Source of the DNA: Ktedonosporobacter rubrisoli
GTDB lineage: Bacteria > Chloroflexota > Ktedonobacteria > Ktedonobacterales > Ktedonobacteraceae
Assembly: GCF_004208415.1 (NCBI RefSeq)
Contig: NZ_CP035758.1
Location: 3,844,001 to 3,908,000 of the forward strand
Direction: 5' to 3'
DNA: 64,000 nt
Of this stretch, positions 18,989-27,778 are shown piece after piece; within the stretch, counting starts at the first letter, position 1, and every line of letters begins with the position of its first letter. The notes below the pieces were generated by a model, which searched no databases, was not told the DNA's origin, and saw only the letters and a list, made by a program, of their open reading frames with translations. The translations under genes were made by a program, and so were the position numbers.

Positions 18989-19097
18989 GTATCACCTGCT
19001 CCCTCTGGCCTGACCAGCATTGCCGGCTCATCTATCTACCACAGAGGAAGCCGGATGAGATGCTGCCATTAAAATAATCTTACCATGCATACCGAAT

Positions 19098-19946
19098 TTA
19101 TTCCTGCTTCTGTTTCCACAGCGAGTAACATTCCGGGCGTCTATCGCGCATAAGATCGCCAGCCGAGGCGATACGCTTGTCCCTGGCCCGCTCCACATCG
19201 AGCTCAGCAAGAGTCGCGCCGGCCTCATGCCCGCTCAAAGGGCCAAGAGCTACCTCGCCGCCGGGATGCACAGCAATGCTGGCCCCCAGAAAGGTTACTT
19301 CATCCTCACGCCCTACACGGTCCGCACACACCACAGCGATATGGTGCGCATAGGCATAGCCGATCGCGAGATGATTTTGTGGACAATAGCCGGCCTGATC
19401 CCATAAGATCCGTTTACCAAGCGAGGTCCAGGTAGTCGGGACAATCAATAGATCAATGCCGGCGAGAGCCAGGCTTAAGACCGCTTCAGTAAAGCGCAGA
19501 TCGTAGCAGATGAGCAGTCCCGCTCGTATAGTAAGTTCTGGCAGTTCAAAGATCGCCAGTTCATTTCCGGCGAGCAGCCAATCGCGCTCCCAGGAGAAAC
19601 GATGGAGCTTACGATAGTGCCCCACAAGACCACCGGGACCGACAAGTACAGCCGTGTTATAGATTCCATTGACTTCCTTCTCCAGAATCCCACCGGCAAT
19701 ATATGCATTATAGCGGACCGCAAGCTGGCTCCATAATGTAACGCTTGGTCCATAGAGTGGCTCGGCAAGCGCAGAAAGCATCTCAGGACTGCCAGGAAAA
19801 TACTGGTAACTTGCGCACTCGGGAAGGACTACCAGTCTGGCCTCAGCCATAAACATTTTTTCAGCTTCCTGCATGGCCAAGGCGCGATTAGCCTCCACCG
19901 CGTCTATTCCCGTCTGGACATTTGGCTGCACGACGCCTACTTTCAT
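19098..19946 (-). CDS. Carbon-nitrogen hydrolase (nitrilase superfamily)
   Basis: A 282-residue nitrilase-fold hydrolase with the Glu-Lys-Cys triad visible as Glu43 (VLPECASY), Lys113 (HYRKLHRF) and Cys147 (LLICYDLRF). Such enzymes hydrolyse amides or N-carbamoyl compounds; true nitrilases normally show a different Cys context (CWE), so an amidase or carbamoylase is more likely. CGGAGATG precedes the ATG. Its place in the catabolic block hints that a nitrogen is removed as an amide, consistent with an N-containing ring or amide substrate. Confidence 0.9.
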   Translation of the reverse strand: MKVGVVQPNVQTGIDAVEANRALAMQEAEKMFMAEARLVVLPECASYQYFPGSPEMLSALAEPLYGPSVTLWSQLAVRYNAYIAGGILEKEVNGIYNTAVLVGPGGLVGHYRKLHRFSWERDWLLAGNELAIFELPELTIRAGLLICYDLRFTEAVLSLALAGIDLLIVPTTWTSLGKRILWDQAGYCPQNHLAIGYAYAHHIAVVCADRVGREDEVTFLGASIAVHPGGEVALGPLSGHEAGATLAELDVERARDKRIASAGDLMRDRRPECYSLWKQKQE

Positions 19947-19965
19947 TGTGCATCTCCGTCAGGCT

Positions 19966-20766
19966 CTAAACATCCATGATCGCCTTGCGCTGGTTCCCAT
20001 CGATTGTAAGCGAGGTTCCATGCACAAAACTTGCTCGCTCCGAGGCCAGAAAGACTACCACATTGGCCACCTCTTGCGGAGTACAGATGCGTCCAAAGGC
20101 TATGGATTGCTTAGCCACGCTATCCGCCACCTCAAGTGAAATGTCTTTATCACGGGCAAACGCAGCAGTCAGGCTATCCCAGCGCCCGGTATCCACGGGT
20201 CCTGGATTTACCGAATTGATACGGATATTGTAGCGTCCATACTGATCGGCAAGCGCCTGCATCACCGCCAGATCCGCTGCATTGGCGGCTGTTCCGGTCA
20301 GCTCCCAGTATGAGGGTTTCACGCCATCATTGCCCACCACATTGACAATAACTCCGCTCCCGCGCTTGAGAAAATGGGGCACAATGCTCTTTATCATGCG
20401 CACATAGCCAAGAAATTTCAGGGCCAAGGCTTCGTGCCATGTCTCATCATCAATCTCGCTTAATAGCCTTCCAGGCGCAGCTCCAGCACAGTTGACAAGA
20501 ATATCCACGCCAGCAAAATAATCAAGCGCTGCGTTCACAGCTTTCTGCGCGCCTTCTTCGCTGCGCAGATCAGCCTCAACTGTACATACCTTACAATTGG
20601 GAGCAATGGCCTCGATGGTGCTCCTGGCCAGCTCCAGGTCCGCAGGCGTACGCGCGCAAAGCACCACATGCGCGCCTTCTTGTGCGAACGTGAGAGCGAC
20701 CTGTCGACCGATACCTTTACTACCGCCAGTGATCAGCGCTACCTTACCTTGAAGATGAAGATCCAT
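19966..20766 (-). CDS. SDR family oxidoreductase with altered active site
   Basis: A 266-residue short-chain dehydrogenase with a normal NAD(P) motif TGGSKGIGRQ (about residues 12-21) and NCAG. The usual Tyr-x-x-x-Lys is not present: the region reads SYWELTGTAANAAD, so the Lys is absent, as in a subgroup of SDR proteins with Y-x-x-G-x-x-x-N. ATG 20766 follows AGGGAGAAAAACC; an ATG at 20838 would give an unrelated N-terminus. Located between the MFS permease and the nitrilase gene, it likely acts early in the pathway, possibly on an alcohol or dihydrodiol-like intermediate. Confidence 0.88.
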   Translation of the reverse strand: MDLHLQGKVALITGGSKGIGRQVALTFAQEGAHVVLCARTPADLELARSTIEAIAPNCKVCTVEADLRSEEGAQKAVNAALDYFAGVDILVNCAGAAPGRLLSEIDDETWHEALALKFLGYVRMIKSIVPHFLKRGSGVIVNVVGNDGVKPSYWELTGTAANAADLAVMQALADQYGRYNIRINSVNPGPVDTGRWDSLTAAFARDKDISLEVADSVAKQSIAFGRICTPQEVANVVVFLASERASFVHGTSLTIDGNQRKAIMDV

Positions 20767-20850
20767 AGTAGGTTTTTCTCCCTGAATGACTAGTCGATCT
20801 ACCTCATTACAAGCTCTGCTAACTGATACACAAAACAATCGCGCTAAAGA

Positions 20851-22272
20851 TTAGTATGAGCCGCCTTCCTCCGAAGAGCCACCCTGCGGATATTGTAAGG
20901 CCGGCTCGGCGACCTGCACAGCGACCCCTTCCTCTCCCACATGATCGAGTAGTTTGCCTTTAGTCTCGGGCATAGCAGCCCACATCCAGACTATGCTTAC
21001 CAGGACAAAGAGTCCGATAACCCCGAAGGTGTTCGCAAGGCCAAAAACTGGCCAGAGCCAGGAGCCAAAGATGATCGGCACAAGGCCGGCACACACCCGA
21101 CTCATTGTCGAGGCCCAGCCAAAGCCAGTGCCGCGCAAGAGCGTAGGATAGAGCTCAGGTACATAGGCCTGTATGGCAGGGAGGACCAATTCGGTAGTGA
21201 AGCCGAAAACCAGAATCCAGGTCTGCGCCATCGTTGGCAAATGGAGCTGCAAAGTGAAGATATACATGCTGATCGCCGCCAGTACACCACCTACGGCCAC
21301 TACCCAGCGCCTACCGATTACCTCCACAAGCCAGGCGGAAACCAGTACTCCGACGATCCCGATAGCAGTTAAAAGGGTGGTGACCAGGAATGCCGCATAG
21401 GCCTTGTAGCCCTCACTCACCAGGATCGTCGGCAACCAGGTCACCACACCATAATAGAGCAGAAGGTTGCTCATAAAGAGCAGCCAGGAGCCGGCAGTAA
21501 TCTTCAAGTTATAAGACCAGATAGCGCGAAATTGCGTAAAGAGCGTGCGCGTAGTCGAGGCCTCTCTTGCAGCTTCTGGCAGCGTCCATGCGGGCACGGT
21601 GACTTTTACGCGCTCGATGAGCCTTTGCACGACGGCCCGCGCTTCTTCACGACGGCCCGCACGGATAAGATAGAGCGGCGATTCGGGGATAGCCGTGCGC
21701 ACCCAGAAGACCATTAAAGCAGGCAAGGCCATGAGGCCAAAAAGTAGACGCCAGTTATGATAAGGAGCAAGCAACGTCGCGACTAAGCCGCATAAAGTTC
21801 CCCCAATCGGCCACCAGACATCTAACGCAGTCAGCACAGTGCCACGATTTTTACTGGGAGTAAATTCTGAAACTACAGAATAATCGACAGGAATAAAACC
21901 GCCAAGGCCAAGACCGGCGATAAAGCGAAATATCAGGAGAAGGGTATAAGTAGGAGCAAGAGCGCACAGGAGCGAAAATATGGAGTAGACAAGCATGGTG
22001 TACATGAACGCTCGTTTGCGCCCGATCAGATCGGCAATAGATCCCCAGGCGAAAGCGCCCACAGCCATGCCGATCAGACCAGCTGAACCAAAAAGCCCAA
22101 GCTCCAACTTACTTACATGCCAGTCCGAGGTGGCCAGAAGTGGTATGACAAAGCCCGTCAATACTACTTCCCACGCATCAAACATGAAACCAAGCCCGCA
22201 GATCACAAATATTAGCCCTTGCGTATTCCAGCGCCAGGGTAGGTTCTGGATTACCTCATCGGCTGTCGCCAT
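20851..22272 (-). CDS. MFS transporter, metabolite:H+ symporter type
   Basis: A 473-residue inner-membrane permease with 12 predicted helices. Conserved MFS loop 2-3 motif reads GSIADLIGRKRAF, and the loop 8-9 repeat ends ISEVIGRRW-like (LVEVIGRRWVVAV). The proteins closest by feel are the sugar-porter/aromatic acid:H+ symporter group (SV2-like). GGAGGCATTAG precedes the ATG. It is the first gene of the minus-strand catabolic block, divergent from the IclR regulator, so uptake of the pathway substrate is the obvious role. Confidence 0.9.
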   Translation of the reverse strand: MATADEVIQNLPWRWNTQGLIFVICGLGFMFDAWEVVLTGFVIPLLATSDWHVSKLELGLFGSAGLIGMAVGAFAWGSIADLIGRKRAFMYTMLVYSIFSLLCALAPTYTLLLIFRFIAGLGLGGFIPVDYSVVSEFTPSKNRGTVLTALDVWWPIGGTLCGLVATLLAPYHNWRLLFGLMALPALMVFWVRTAIPESPLYLIRAGRREEARAVVQRLIERVKVTVPAWTLPEAAREASTTRTLFTQFRAIWSYNLKITAGSWLLFMSNLLLYYGVVTWLPTILVSEGYKAYAAFLVTTLLTAIGIVGVLVSAWLVEVIGRRWVVAVGGVLAAISMYIFTLQLHLPTMAQTWILVFGFTTELVLPAIQAYVPELYPTLLRGTGFGWASTMSRVCAGLVPIIFGSWLWPVFGLANTFGVIGLFVLVSIVWMWAAMPETKGKLLDHVGEEGVAVQVAEPALQYPQGGSSEEGGSY

Positions 22273-22622
22273 CTAATGCCTCCAATCAAACTATGACCGC
22301 TTGTGCCACCTTTAGCACAAGGAACTCGCAAGCGCGTGACGACCGAATAGTGAGAAAGGCGATGGTTCTACATAAATACAGCTGATGCCGCTACAACGCA
22401 GGCATAATCTTGGGGAAACGCACGATACTAGATGCACTAAGGAGTTTGCGCTACGAATCGGCCTGGAAGATAGATGATAAAGTGCAAGTAAGCTTCTCTC
22501 TCTGCACTTCGTTGCCGCTTGCCCTCTCCTGGTAAAGTTTATCTATTCGGGGCTTGCAATCTGCAGTCATTACTAACGCTGATAATTTTTGTCTCGCTGA
22601 GAGAGATGTCATCTCGCTGTTT

Positions 22623-22655
22623 GGTTGTATGTAGTATATAATGTGGTATGCAACC
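22623..22655. promoter_or_regulatory. Candidate IclR operator around a -10 box
   Basis: GGTTGTAT (22623-22630) and ATGCAACC (22648-22655) are inverted copies (7 of 8 positions) on either side of a perfect TATAAT at 22637-22642, about 65 bases upstream of the iclR-type gene. No good -35 is seen. The 434-base divergent gap 22273-22706 between the permease and the regulator shows no other gene, and should hold the promoters of both units. Confidence 0.45.
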
Positions 22656-22706
22656 CTGTCAAGCTCTTTGCTTGCTCTTGTGGATCTAAGGATGGAGGAA
22701 CAGGTT

Positions 22707-23555
22707 ATGGACAATGAACGCAAAGTTACTACTTCAGCCCAGGCAGCCGGTAAAACGCCTAAAGTTGAAGCGGTCCTATTTGTCGACCAGATATTAAGCT
22801 GCTTTTCAGTTGATACGCCTGCGTTAAGCGGGGCCGAGATCGCTCGCATGCTCCATATCCCCAAGGCGCGCATTCATCGCTTTCTCATCAGCATGGAGCA
22901 GGTGGGCTATGTTCAGCGCGTGGCTGGCGCCGAGCGCTATGCGCTGGGCATGCGCCTCTATGCCCTTGGCATGCTAGCCGTCAATGGAGCAAACTATCTT
23001 GAGCGCATCAGCACCCGAGCCCAGGAATTATCAGAGCGCTACGGCTATACTGCGGTAGTTGGCGTGCTCGCAGATAACGAATTCGTCGCTGTGCGCACCT
23101 TCATGCCGGCCCGCAGCCTCGGTTTGGCCATACATACTGGTTTTCGCAGTCCCGCTTACGCCACGGCTCAAGGTCGTGTCTCCCTGGCTTTCCTGCCGGC
23201 AGAAAAGCTGCGCAGCTACTTCCAGACGACTGAGTTACGTTCCTTGACGCCTGAGACACTCACAGACCCCCAGGCCCTGCAGAACGAGCTGGCCATCATA
23301 CGCCAACAACGTTTCGCCATCGCGCACAATCAGACTGCGTTGGGAGCCACAGCCATTGCCGCTCCCATCTTCGATATTCAGGGCCAGGTGATGGCTACGC
23401 TATCTCTCGTCTGGTTCACTGCGGAGCTTACGAGCCGCGCCGAAGAATTAGGTATACTCTTACGAGGCATTGGCCTTGAGATCTCGACCGAATTGGGATT
23501 TCGCATCCCCACTGCATGGAGAAGCGAGGAACAAAGCAGTACTATTATTGATTAA
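22707..23555 (+). CDS. IclR family transcriptional regulator
   Basis: A 282-residue regulator: N-terminal winged helix (about residues 20-80; LSGAEIARMLHIPKARIHRFLISMEQVGYVQR) and C-terminal GAF-like effector domain (about 95-270; FRSPAYATAQGRVSLAF is the usual conserved segment). The start at 22707 follows GGAGG by 8 bases; an ATG at 22692 is possible but worse placed. IclR proteins typically control aromatic or short-chain-acid catabolism next to their gene. Here it faces the permease of an eleven-gene catabolic block, so it is the likely regulator of that block and of itself. Confidence 0.93.
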   Translation: MDNERKVTTSAQAAGKTPKVEAVLFVDQILSCFSVDTPALSGAEIARMLHIPKARIHRFLISMEQVGYVQRVAGAERYALGMRLYALGMLAVNGANYLERISTRAQELSERYGYTAVVGVLADNEFVAVRTFMPARSLGLAIHTGFRSPAYATAQGRVSLAFLPAEKLRSYFQTTELRSLTPETLTDPQALQNELAIIRQQRFAIAHNQTALGATAIAAPIFDIQGQVMATLSLVWFTAELTSRAEELGILLRGIGLEISTELGFRIPTAWRSEEQSSTIID

Positions 23556-23682
23556 AGGCTTCAAACGCTTTCAACATAGAAATTTAGTATATCCTTCGGC
23601 TTATCCACAAACTCTTCAAGGCTGCAACTTGTGGAGTATCTATGCTATACTCTGAGAAATCTGTAAAATAAGCCCTTATTCG

Positions 23683-24618
23683 ATGAAAGAGATGCTAAGC
23701 GGCATGCAGCATGTTCCTCAATCTACATCAACACACGACTTTGAGCGCTACACAATTACACCACCAGTTCTTTCCAGTTGGAGGACTGGTTGGCAAGGCA
23801 TTATAGTCCGTGAGTTTCATGAGCCGAGGGAGGTTGAGAGTGTGCTCTTGCCAGCCGTTCCCGATATTCATCTTGTCCTGGTCATACAAGGTTCCATGTA
23901 TTTTGAAAGCAGAGCTGCCAATAGCCCGTGGGAAGCGGTTTCCATCCATAAAGGTGACTTGTTTTTGACTCCTGGAGGAGGAGAACCATATGAACTACGC
24001 TGGCACAGTCAGTCAAGTGAGCCCATTCAGGCGCTCCATCTGCACCTTAGCGAGGGGCTCTTTGTCCGTAGTGCTCAGCAAGTTGCGGATTGTGATCCGG
24101 CCCACCTTCGCCTCAAGGAGCTTTCTGGCTTCCAGGACCCATTGCTGGCTCACACGGGCTGGGCATTGCGCTGGCAACTAGAGCAGCCCACCCCTGGCAA
24201 CCATCTTTATGCTGAGACTGCAGCCCAGATGCTGATAGTTCACCTGCTCACCCACTATCTGACAACTGACATTATGGTCAAGCCACATATACGCAGGCTG
24301 ACTCCCCGGCAGATGAAGCGAGTCACTGAGTATATCCTGGCCCATTTAGCCCAGCCGATCACGCTGGAGGCGCTTGCTCAGCAGATCGGCTATAGCACCT
24401 ATCATTTTGCGCAGCTCTTTCGCGAGACGACAGGCTTGAGCCCTCATCAGTTTGTGCTGAGCAAGCGCCTTGAAAGAGCTCGGCATCTTCTAGCGCAGAC
24501 GGATTTGCCCCTCGCACGAATCACTTTGGAAATTGGCTTTCAGAGCCAGAGCCACTTTACCCACACCTTCAAAAGCCACCTGGGAGTGACCCCGCGTCAG
24601 TACCGACAGCGCTTCTAA
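23683..24618 (+). CDS. AraC family transcriptional regulator
   Basis: A 311-residue protein: N-terminal AraC_binding cupin-like domain (about residues 20-170; GDLFLTPGGGEPYELRW) and C-terminal double HTH (about 205-305; ITLEALAQQIGYSTYHFAQLFRETTGLSP and IGFQSQSHFTHTFKSHLGVTPRQYR). No good ribosome-binding site precedes the ATG at 23683 or the next ATG at 23692, so the start is uncertain. It stands alone between the IclR gene and the inverted-repeat block. Confidence 0.9.
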   Translation: MKEMLSGMQHVPQSTSTHDFERYTITPPVLSSWRTGWQGIIVREFHEPREVESVLLPAVPDIHLVLVIQGSMYFESRAANSPWEAVSIHKGDLFLTPGGGEPYELRWHSQSSEPIQALHLHLSEGLFVRSAQQVADCDPAHLRLKELSGFQDPLLAHTGWALRWQLEQPTPGNHLYAETAAQMLIVHLLTHYLTTDIMVKPHIRRLTPRQMKRVTEYILAHLAQPITLEALAQQIGYSTYHFAQLFRETTGLSPHQFVLSKRLERARHLLAQTDLPLARITLEIGFQSQSHFTHTFKSHLGVTPRQYRQRF

Positions 24619-24807
24619 GCTGTCCCGTGTTTTCGACACGCTTCGCAAGAAAGTGACAGAATGCAAAGCTCTTTCTACAACTATCTTCAGCAGAACCTGC
24701 TGCCATAGAGATGGAACTTGACGAAATTGATCTTTCCCGCCTTGAAGCGCTTTCGCGATCTGCTGGCGCACGCTATGACGCAGCGGGCTTGCGCTAGATA
24801 CAACTGA
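24619..24807. other. Gap after AraC gene
   Basis: No clear gene. A 28-codon frame with an ATG near 24711 ends at 24797 (MELDEIDLSRLEAL start) and may be a leftover N-terminus; no function is claimed. The left copy of the inverted repeat begins at 24808. Confidence 0.3.
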
Positions 24808-24908
24808 TAAATACCTTACGAAGTGGATTTGGCCCGCAAAGGTGTAACAGTGCCCGCAATCTTGGACGCTGGGACACACGCTCCTGGACAAAACCGCTTC
24901 CCATCAGG
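24808..24908 (+). repeat. Left copy of a long inverted repeat
   Basis: 101 bases that match, in reverse complement, 81 bases at 28077-28157. The two differ by a 20-base insertion in this copy, bounded by a short CCCGCA direct repeat, and about one substitution. The pair encloses the tnsA-like, methyltransferase, AraC and reductase genes. It may be a transposon end pair or a duplicated gene scrap. Confidence 0.85.
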
Positions 24909-25008
24909 TACACTTGCTCTCAAATCTGTAAATTGCCTTCCTTAATCGCGGGAACTGACAACCCATTGGAATGCAAAAGACGGATGCGCATGTCAAGCGG
25001 GGCTGCTC

Positions 25009-25487
25009 ATGGTCGCGCCAGAAGTACAAGGCATTGATCTGTTCAAGATAGCGGGCCGCTCCATTTCAGGATGGGTTCCGAGCTACAAAACAGGCACGGT
25101 GATCAGACAGCCATTTTGTGGCCAGCTCGAAGAACGCTTCATGCTCTGGCTTGAGTATCATCCTCTGGTTGCCAGCTACGCGCGTGATGATATTGGCCCG
25201 AAGTTTGCCACGAAGTATCGACTGCCGATTCCACAACACGCCCCGTTTGCGATTGGCTACACGTTTGAGAACACCCCCATCATTACCTGCCCGATTTCGT
25301 GGGCACGTTGGACGTCGGAACACCGTTCCTCGCCGAGGTGGGCATGGAGGACAACAAACGGAGAGATCGTAATCTGCTCAAAGCCGAGGCCGCACGACGG
25401 CTTGCCAGCTTGCAACAAGGCATCTTCTGGATTGGCACCGAGCGTACATGCTATCAGATGAGCAGAAGAGAAAGAGAGGTACCGTGA
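25009..25487 (+). pseudogene. TnsA-like transposase endonuclease, frameshifted
   Basis: Two overlapping frames together read as a TnsA N-terminal (Holliday-resolvase-like) endonuclease domain. First frame: GQLEERFMLWLEYHPLVASY, the family's E-x-x-x-x-x-x-L-x-x-P segment. Second frame: HHYLPDFVGTLDVG and FLAEVGMEDNKRRD with Asp and Glu at the catalytic positions; the Lys expected in E-V-K reads as Gly. The switch falls at the run of C at 25274-25278, as if one C had been lost. TnsA cuts the 5' ends of Tn7-like elements and works with TnsB, which is not found here. The second frame's TGA overlaps the GTG of the methyltransferase gene (GTGA at 25484-25487), so they were once coupled. Confidence 0.65.
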
Positions 25488-26215
25488 AGCCTGACGCTCT
25501 ATTTGCCGAACCCAAACTGGCCGAAATCTATGATCTCCTCGACAGTCGTCCAGACCGACCGGACCTCGCCCCATATCTCGCCATAGCAGACGAGTTCGGT
25601 GCACACTCTGTTATTGACCTGGGATGCGGAACCGGTAAGCTCGCCTGTCGCGAAGCCTCGCGAGGGTTTGAGGTTGTGGGCATCGGCCCGGCTACAGCTT
25701 CGCTCTCCGTCACTAAACGGAAAGCATATGGGCACCTCGTTCGCTGGATCACTGGCACTGCGGCGCAGCTCAAAGGATTGCAGGCCGATCTCATCACCAT
25801 GACTGGCAATGTGGCACAAGTATTCGTAACGGATGAGGAGTGGATGACAACGCTTTGTGCGTGTCACGTCGCGCTTCGCCCGGATGGGCGGCTTGTCTTT
25901 GAGGTGCGTGATCCAAGCAAGAAAGCATGGAAGGGCTGGAACCGAGAACAGTCCTATCAGACGAATGAGGCCCCTGGAATCGGCGCGGTCGAGTCCTGGG
26001 TGGAGCTGATGAATGTAGAGCTACCACTGGTCTCTTTTCGCTCTACATTCGTGTTCCGAAAGGACGAGAGCGTGATGACATCCGAGTCAACCTTACGGTT
26101 TCGCACACGATCAGAGATTGCTGAGACACTTTTCCGTACAGGGTTCACGGTGGAATCAGTTCGAGATGCCTCCGACCGTCCTGGCTTAGAGTTCGTCTTT
26201 CTTGCTCACCGATGA
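25484..26215 (+). CDS. Class I SAM-dependent methyltransferase
   Basis: A 243-residue protein of the small-molecule methyltransferase type. Motif I VIDLGCGTGKLA is at residues 43-54; the segment TMTGNVAQVFVTDEEW and ALRPDGRLVFEVRDP follow the family pattern. Relatives usually have VGVDPA at the end of strand 2; here it is VGIGPA, so the acidic residue that binds the SAM ribose (position 68) is Gly, which may weaken activity. GTG 25484 is chosen because AGAGAGG precedes it and it overlaps the stop of the upstream tnsA-like gene. The substrate is unknown. The base use looks more GC-rich than in neighbours. Confidence 0.87.
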   Translation: MKPDALFAEPKLAEIYDLLDSRPDRPDLAPYLAIADEFGAHSVIDLGCGTGKLACREASRGFEVVGIGPATASLSVTKRKAYGHLVRWITGTAAQLKGLQADLITMTGNVAQVFVTDEEWMTTLCACHVALRPDGRLVFEVRDPSKKAWKGWNREQSYQTNEAPGIGAVESWVELMNVELPLVSFRSTFVFRKDESVMTSESTLRFRTRSEIAETLFRTGFTVESVRDASDRPGLEFVFLAHR

Positions 26216-26357
26216 TAAAGGTGGCGCCGAGACCGGCGAAAGCCGAGTGGCAGATGAGGCTGACCTTCGTTCTCGCGTCTCAGCACCGCCGTTTGTTCTC
26301 ATACAAGTCCGAACATCACCTGTGTAGAAAATCGTTCTCCAAAGGAGAAACTAAAAC

Positions 26358-27038
26358 ATGCTTTTTACCTCTGAGGTAAGATCGTCCGACTCGTCTTTTG
26401 TCCAGGCGATCTGGCGCACTCAAAGCCAGGGAACTGGATCTTTCCTTTCTCCTGCTGCGATCCATTGGGACATGCTCTTGATGAGATACAGGGGGAAGAC
26501 GACCTTCACAGTGCAGGGGCCGGAAACGAAAGCAACCCGTGCATCTGTCCCGGCGGATGCCGAGTGGTTGGGCATTACGTTTCAACTGGGTACCTTCATG
26601 CCGGATTTGCTCCCCATCCGTCTCCTGGATAGACACGATGTGAACCTGTCTGAAGCAACCGGGAAATCCTTCTGGCTCTCCGGCTCGACCTGGGAATTGC
26701 CAACCTACGAAAATGCCGATACCTTCGTCTATCGCCTGATGCGCGCGGGGCTGCTGGTGCGCGATCCGCTTTTCGATCTTTTGATGCAGGTTGATCAGCC
26801 CAACCTCTCTGCCCGCGCCTTGCAGTACCGTTTCCGGCAGGCAACCGGACTGACGCACAAAACCGTGCAGCAAATTCAGCGCGCCCAGCAGGCAGCCACG
26901 CTGTTAGAGCAAGGTTACCCCATCCTCGATACGGCCTCCCAGCTCGGCTATTTCGACCAATCCCACCTCACGAACTCACTCAGGCGCTACATCGGGCAAA
27001 CTCCCGCACAGATTTCGCGTGCCCAGCATATGGAGTAA
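26358..27038 (+). CDS. AraC family transcriptional regulator
   Basis: A 226-residue regulator with a short N-terminal sensor-like domain (about residues 1-120) and a C-terminal AraC HTH (about 140-222; ILDTASQLGYFDQSHLTNSLRRYIGQTPAQI). AAAGGAG is 10 bases before the ATG. It lies inside the inverted-repeat block, upstream of the DHFR-like gene, and may regulate it or the methyltransferase. The first HTH helix set is less clear than the second. Confidence 0.87.
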   Translation: MLFTSEVRSSDSSFVQAIWRTQSQGTGSFLSPAAIHWDMLLMRYRGKTTFTVQGPETKATRASVPADAEWLGITFQLGTFMPDLLPIRLLDRHDVNLSEATGKSFWLSGSTWELPTYENADTFVYRLMRAGLLVRDPLFDLLMQVDQPNLSARALQYRFRQATGLTHKTVQQIQRAQQAATLLEQGYPILDTASQLGYFDQSHLTNSLRRYIGQTPAQISRAQHME

Positions 27039-27181
27039 TTGCGTTTTTTTCCAAGACGGTGCCTTTGCATCGAGAGTATCATAGGTGCGAGTGGCAGGAA
27101 GGCGCTTAGCCGGACTTGGCGGCTGGCGCATCTCGGCCTAGTTTCACTTCTAGTCTAGATATGACGAACTGAGGAGGTTCT

Positions 27182-27778
27182 ATGAGCAAGGTTGTCAGCG
27201 ATATATCTATGTCCTTAGATGGATTCATCACCGGACCGAACGTGCGCGTCGGGAATGGGATGGGGGATGGTGGAGATCGGCTTCATGACTGGGGCTTCGA
27301 CCCAAAGACGAAGACGGAGACTGACGCGAAGATTTGGGATGAAAAATCTGCCTCAACCGGAGCGGTCATTATGGGGAAGCGCATGTTTGACGTCGGATTC
27401 GAGCCGTGGGGCGATCCTCCGCCGTTTAGGATGCCGGTGTTCATAGTGACTCACGAAGAGCGAGAACCCCTGCCAATGAAGGGTGGTACGACGTACACCT
27501 TCGTGACGAATGGGATCGAGGCCACACTTGAGCTGGCTCGTGCAGCCGCCGGCGACAAGAATGTCGGCATTTGGGGTGGCGCGAACATCATCAGGCAGTA
27601 TCTGAAGGCTGGGTTGCTGGACGAGATACAGATCCACCTCATCCCCATACTCCTTGGTGATGGCATTCGGCTCTTTGAGGGTCTCGACCCCGAGGGGATC
27701 GAACTAAGGAAGGCTCGCTCAATCGAGACACCAAGCGCCACCCACTTCCTGTTCGAGGTGGTGAAGCTGCGCACGTAA
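27182..27778 (+). CDS. Dihydrofolate reductase family protein (RibD C-terminal-like)
   Basis: A 198-residue protein of the DHFR-like RibD_C family. Seen: SDISMSLDGFITGPN (residues 5-19), GAVIMGKRMFDVGFEPWG (about 60-77), VGIWGGANIIRQYLKAGLLDEIQIHLIPILLGDG (about 128-161). These use NADPH to reduce a pterin- or pyrimidine-like substrate; most such short proteins are uncharacterised. GAGGAGG precedes the ATG. It is the last gene of the inverted-repeat block. Confidence 0.9.
   Translation: MSKVVSDISMSLDGFITGPNVRVGNGMGDGGDRLHDWGFDPKTKTETDAKIWDEKSASTGAVIMGKRMFDVGFEPWGDPPPFRMPVFIVTHEEREPLPMKGGTTYTFVTNGIEATLELARAAAGDKNVGIWGGANIIRQYLKAGLLDEIQIHLIPILLGDGIRLFEGLDPEGIELRKARSIETPSATHFLFEVVKLRT

Noticed and set aside
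24490..24891. Minus-strand frame across the AraC 3' end and the left inverted repeat
   Set aside because: It crosses the real AraC gene and the repeat, and its counterpart in the right repeat copy is in another context; no protein family recognised.
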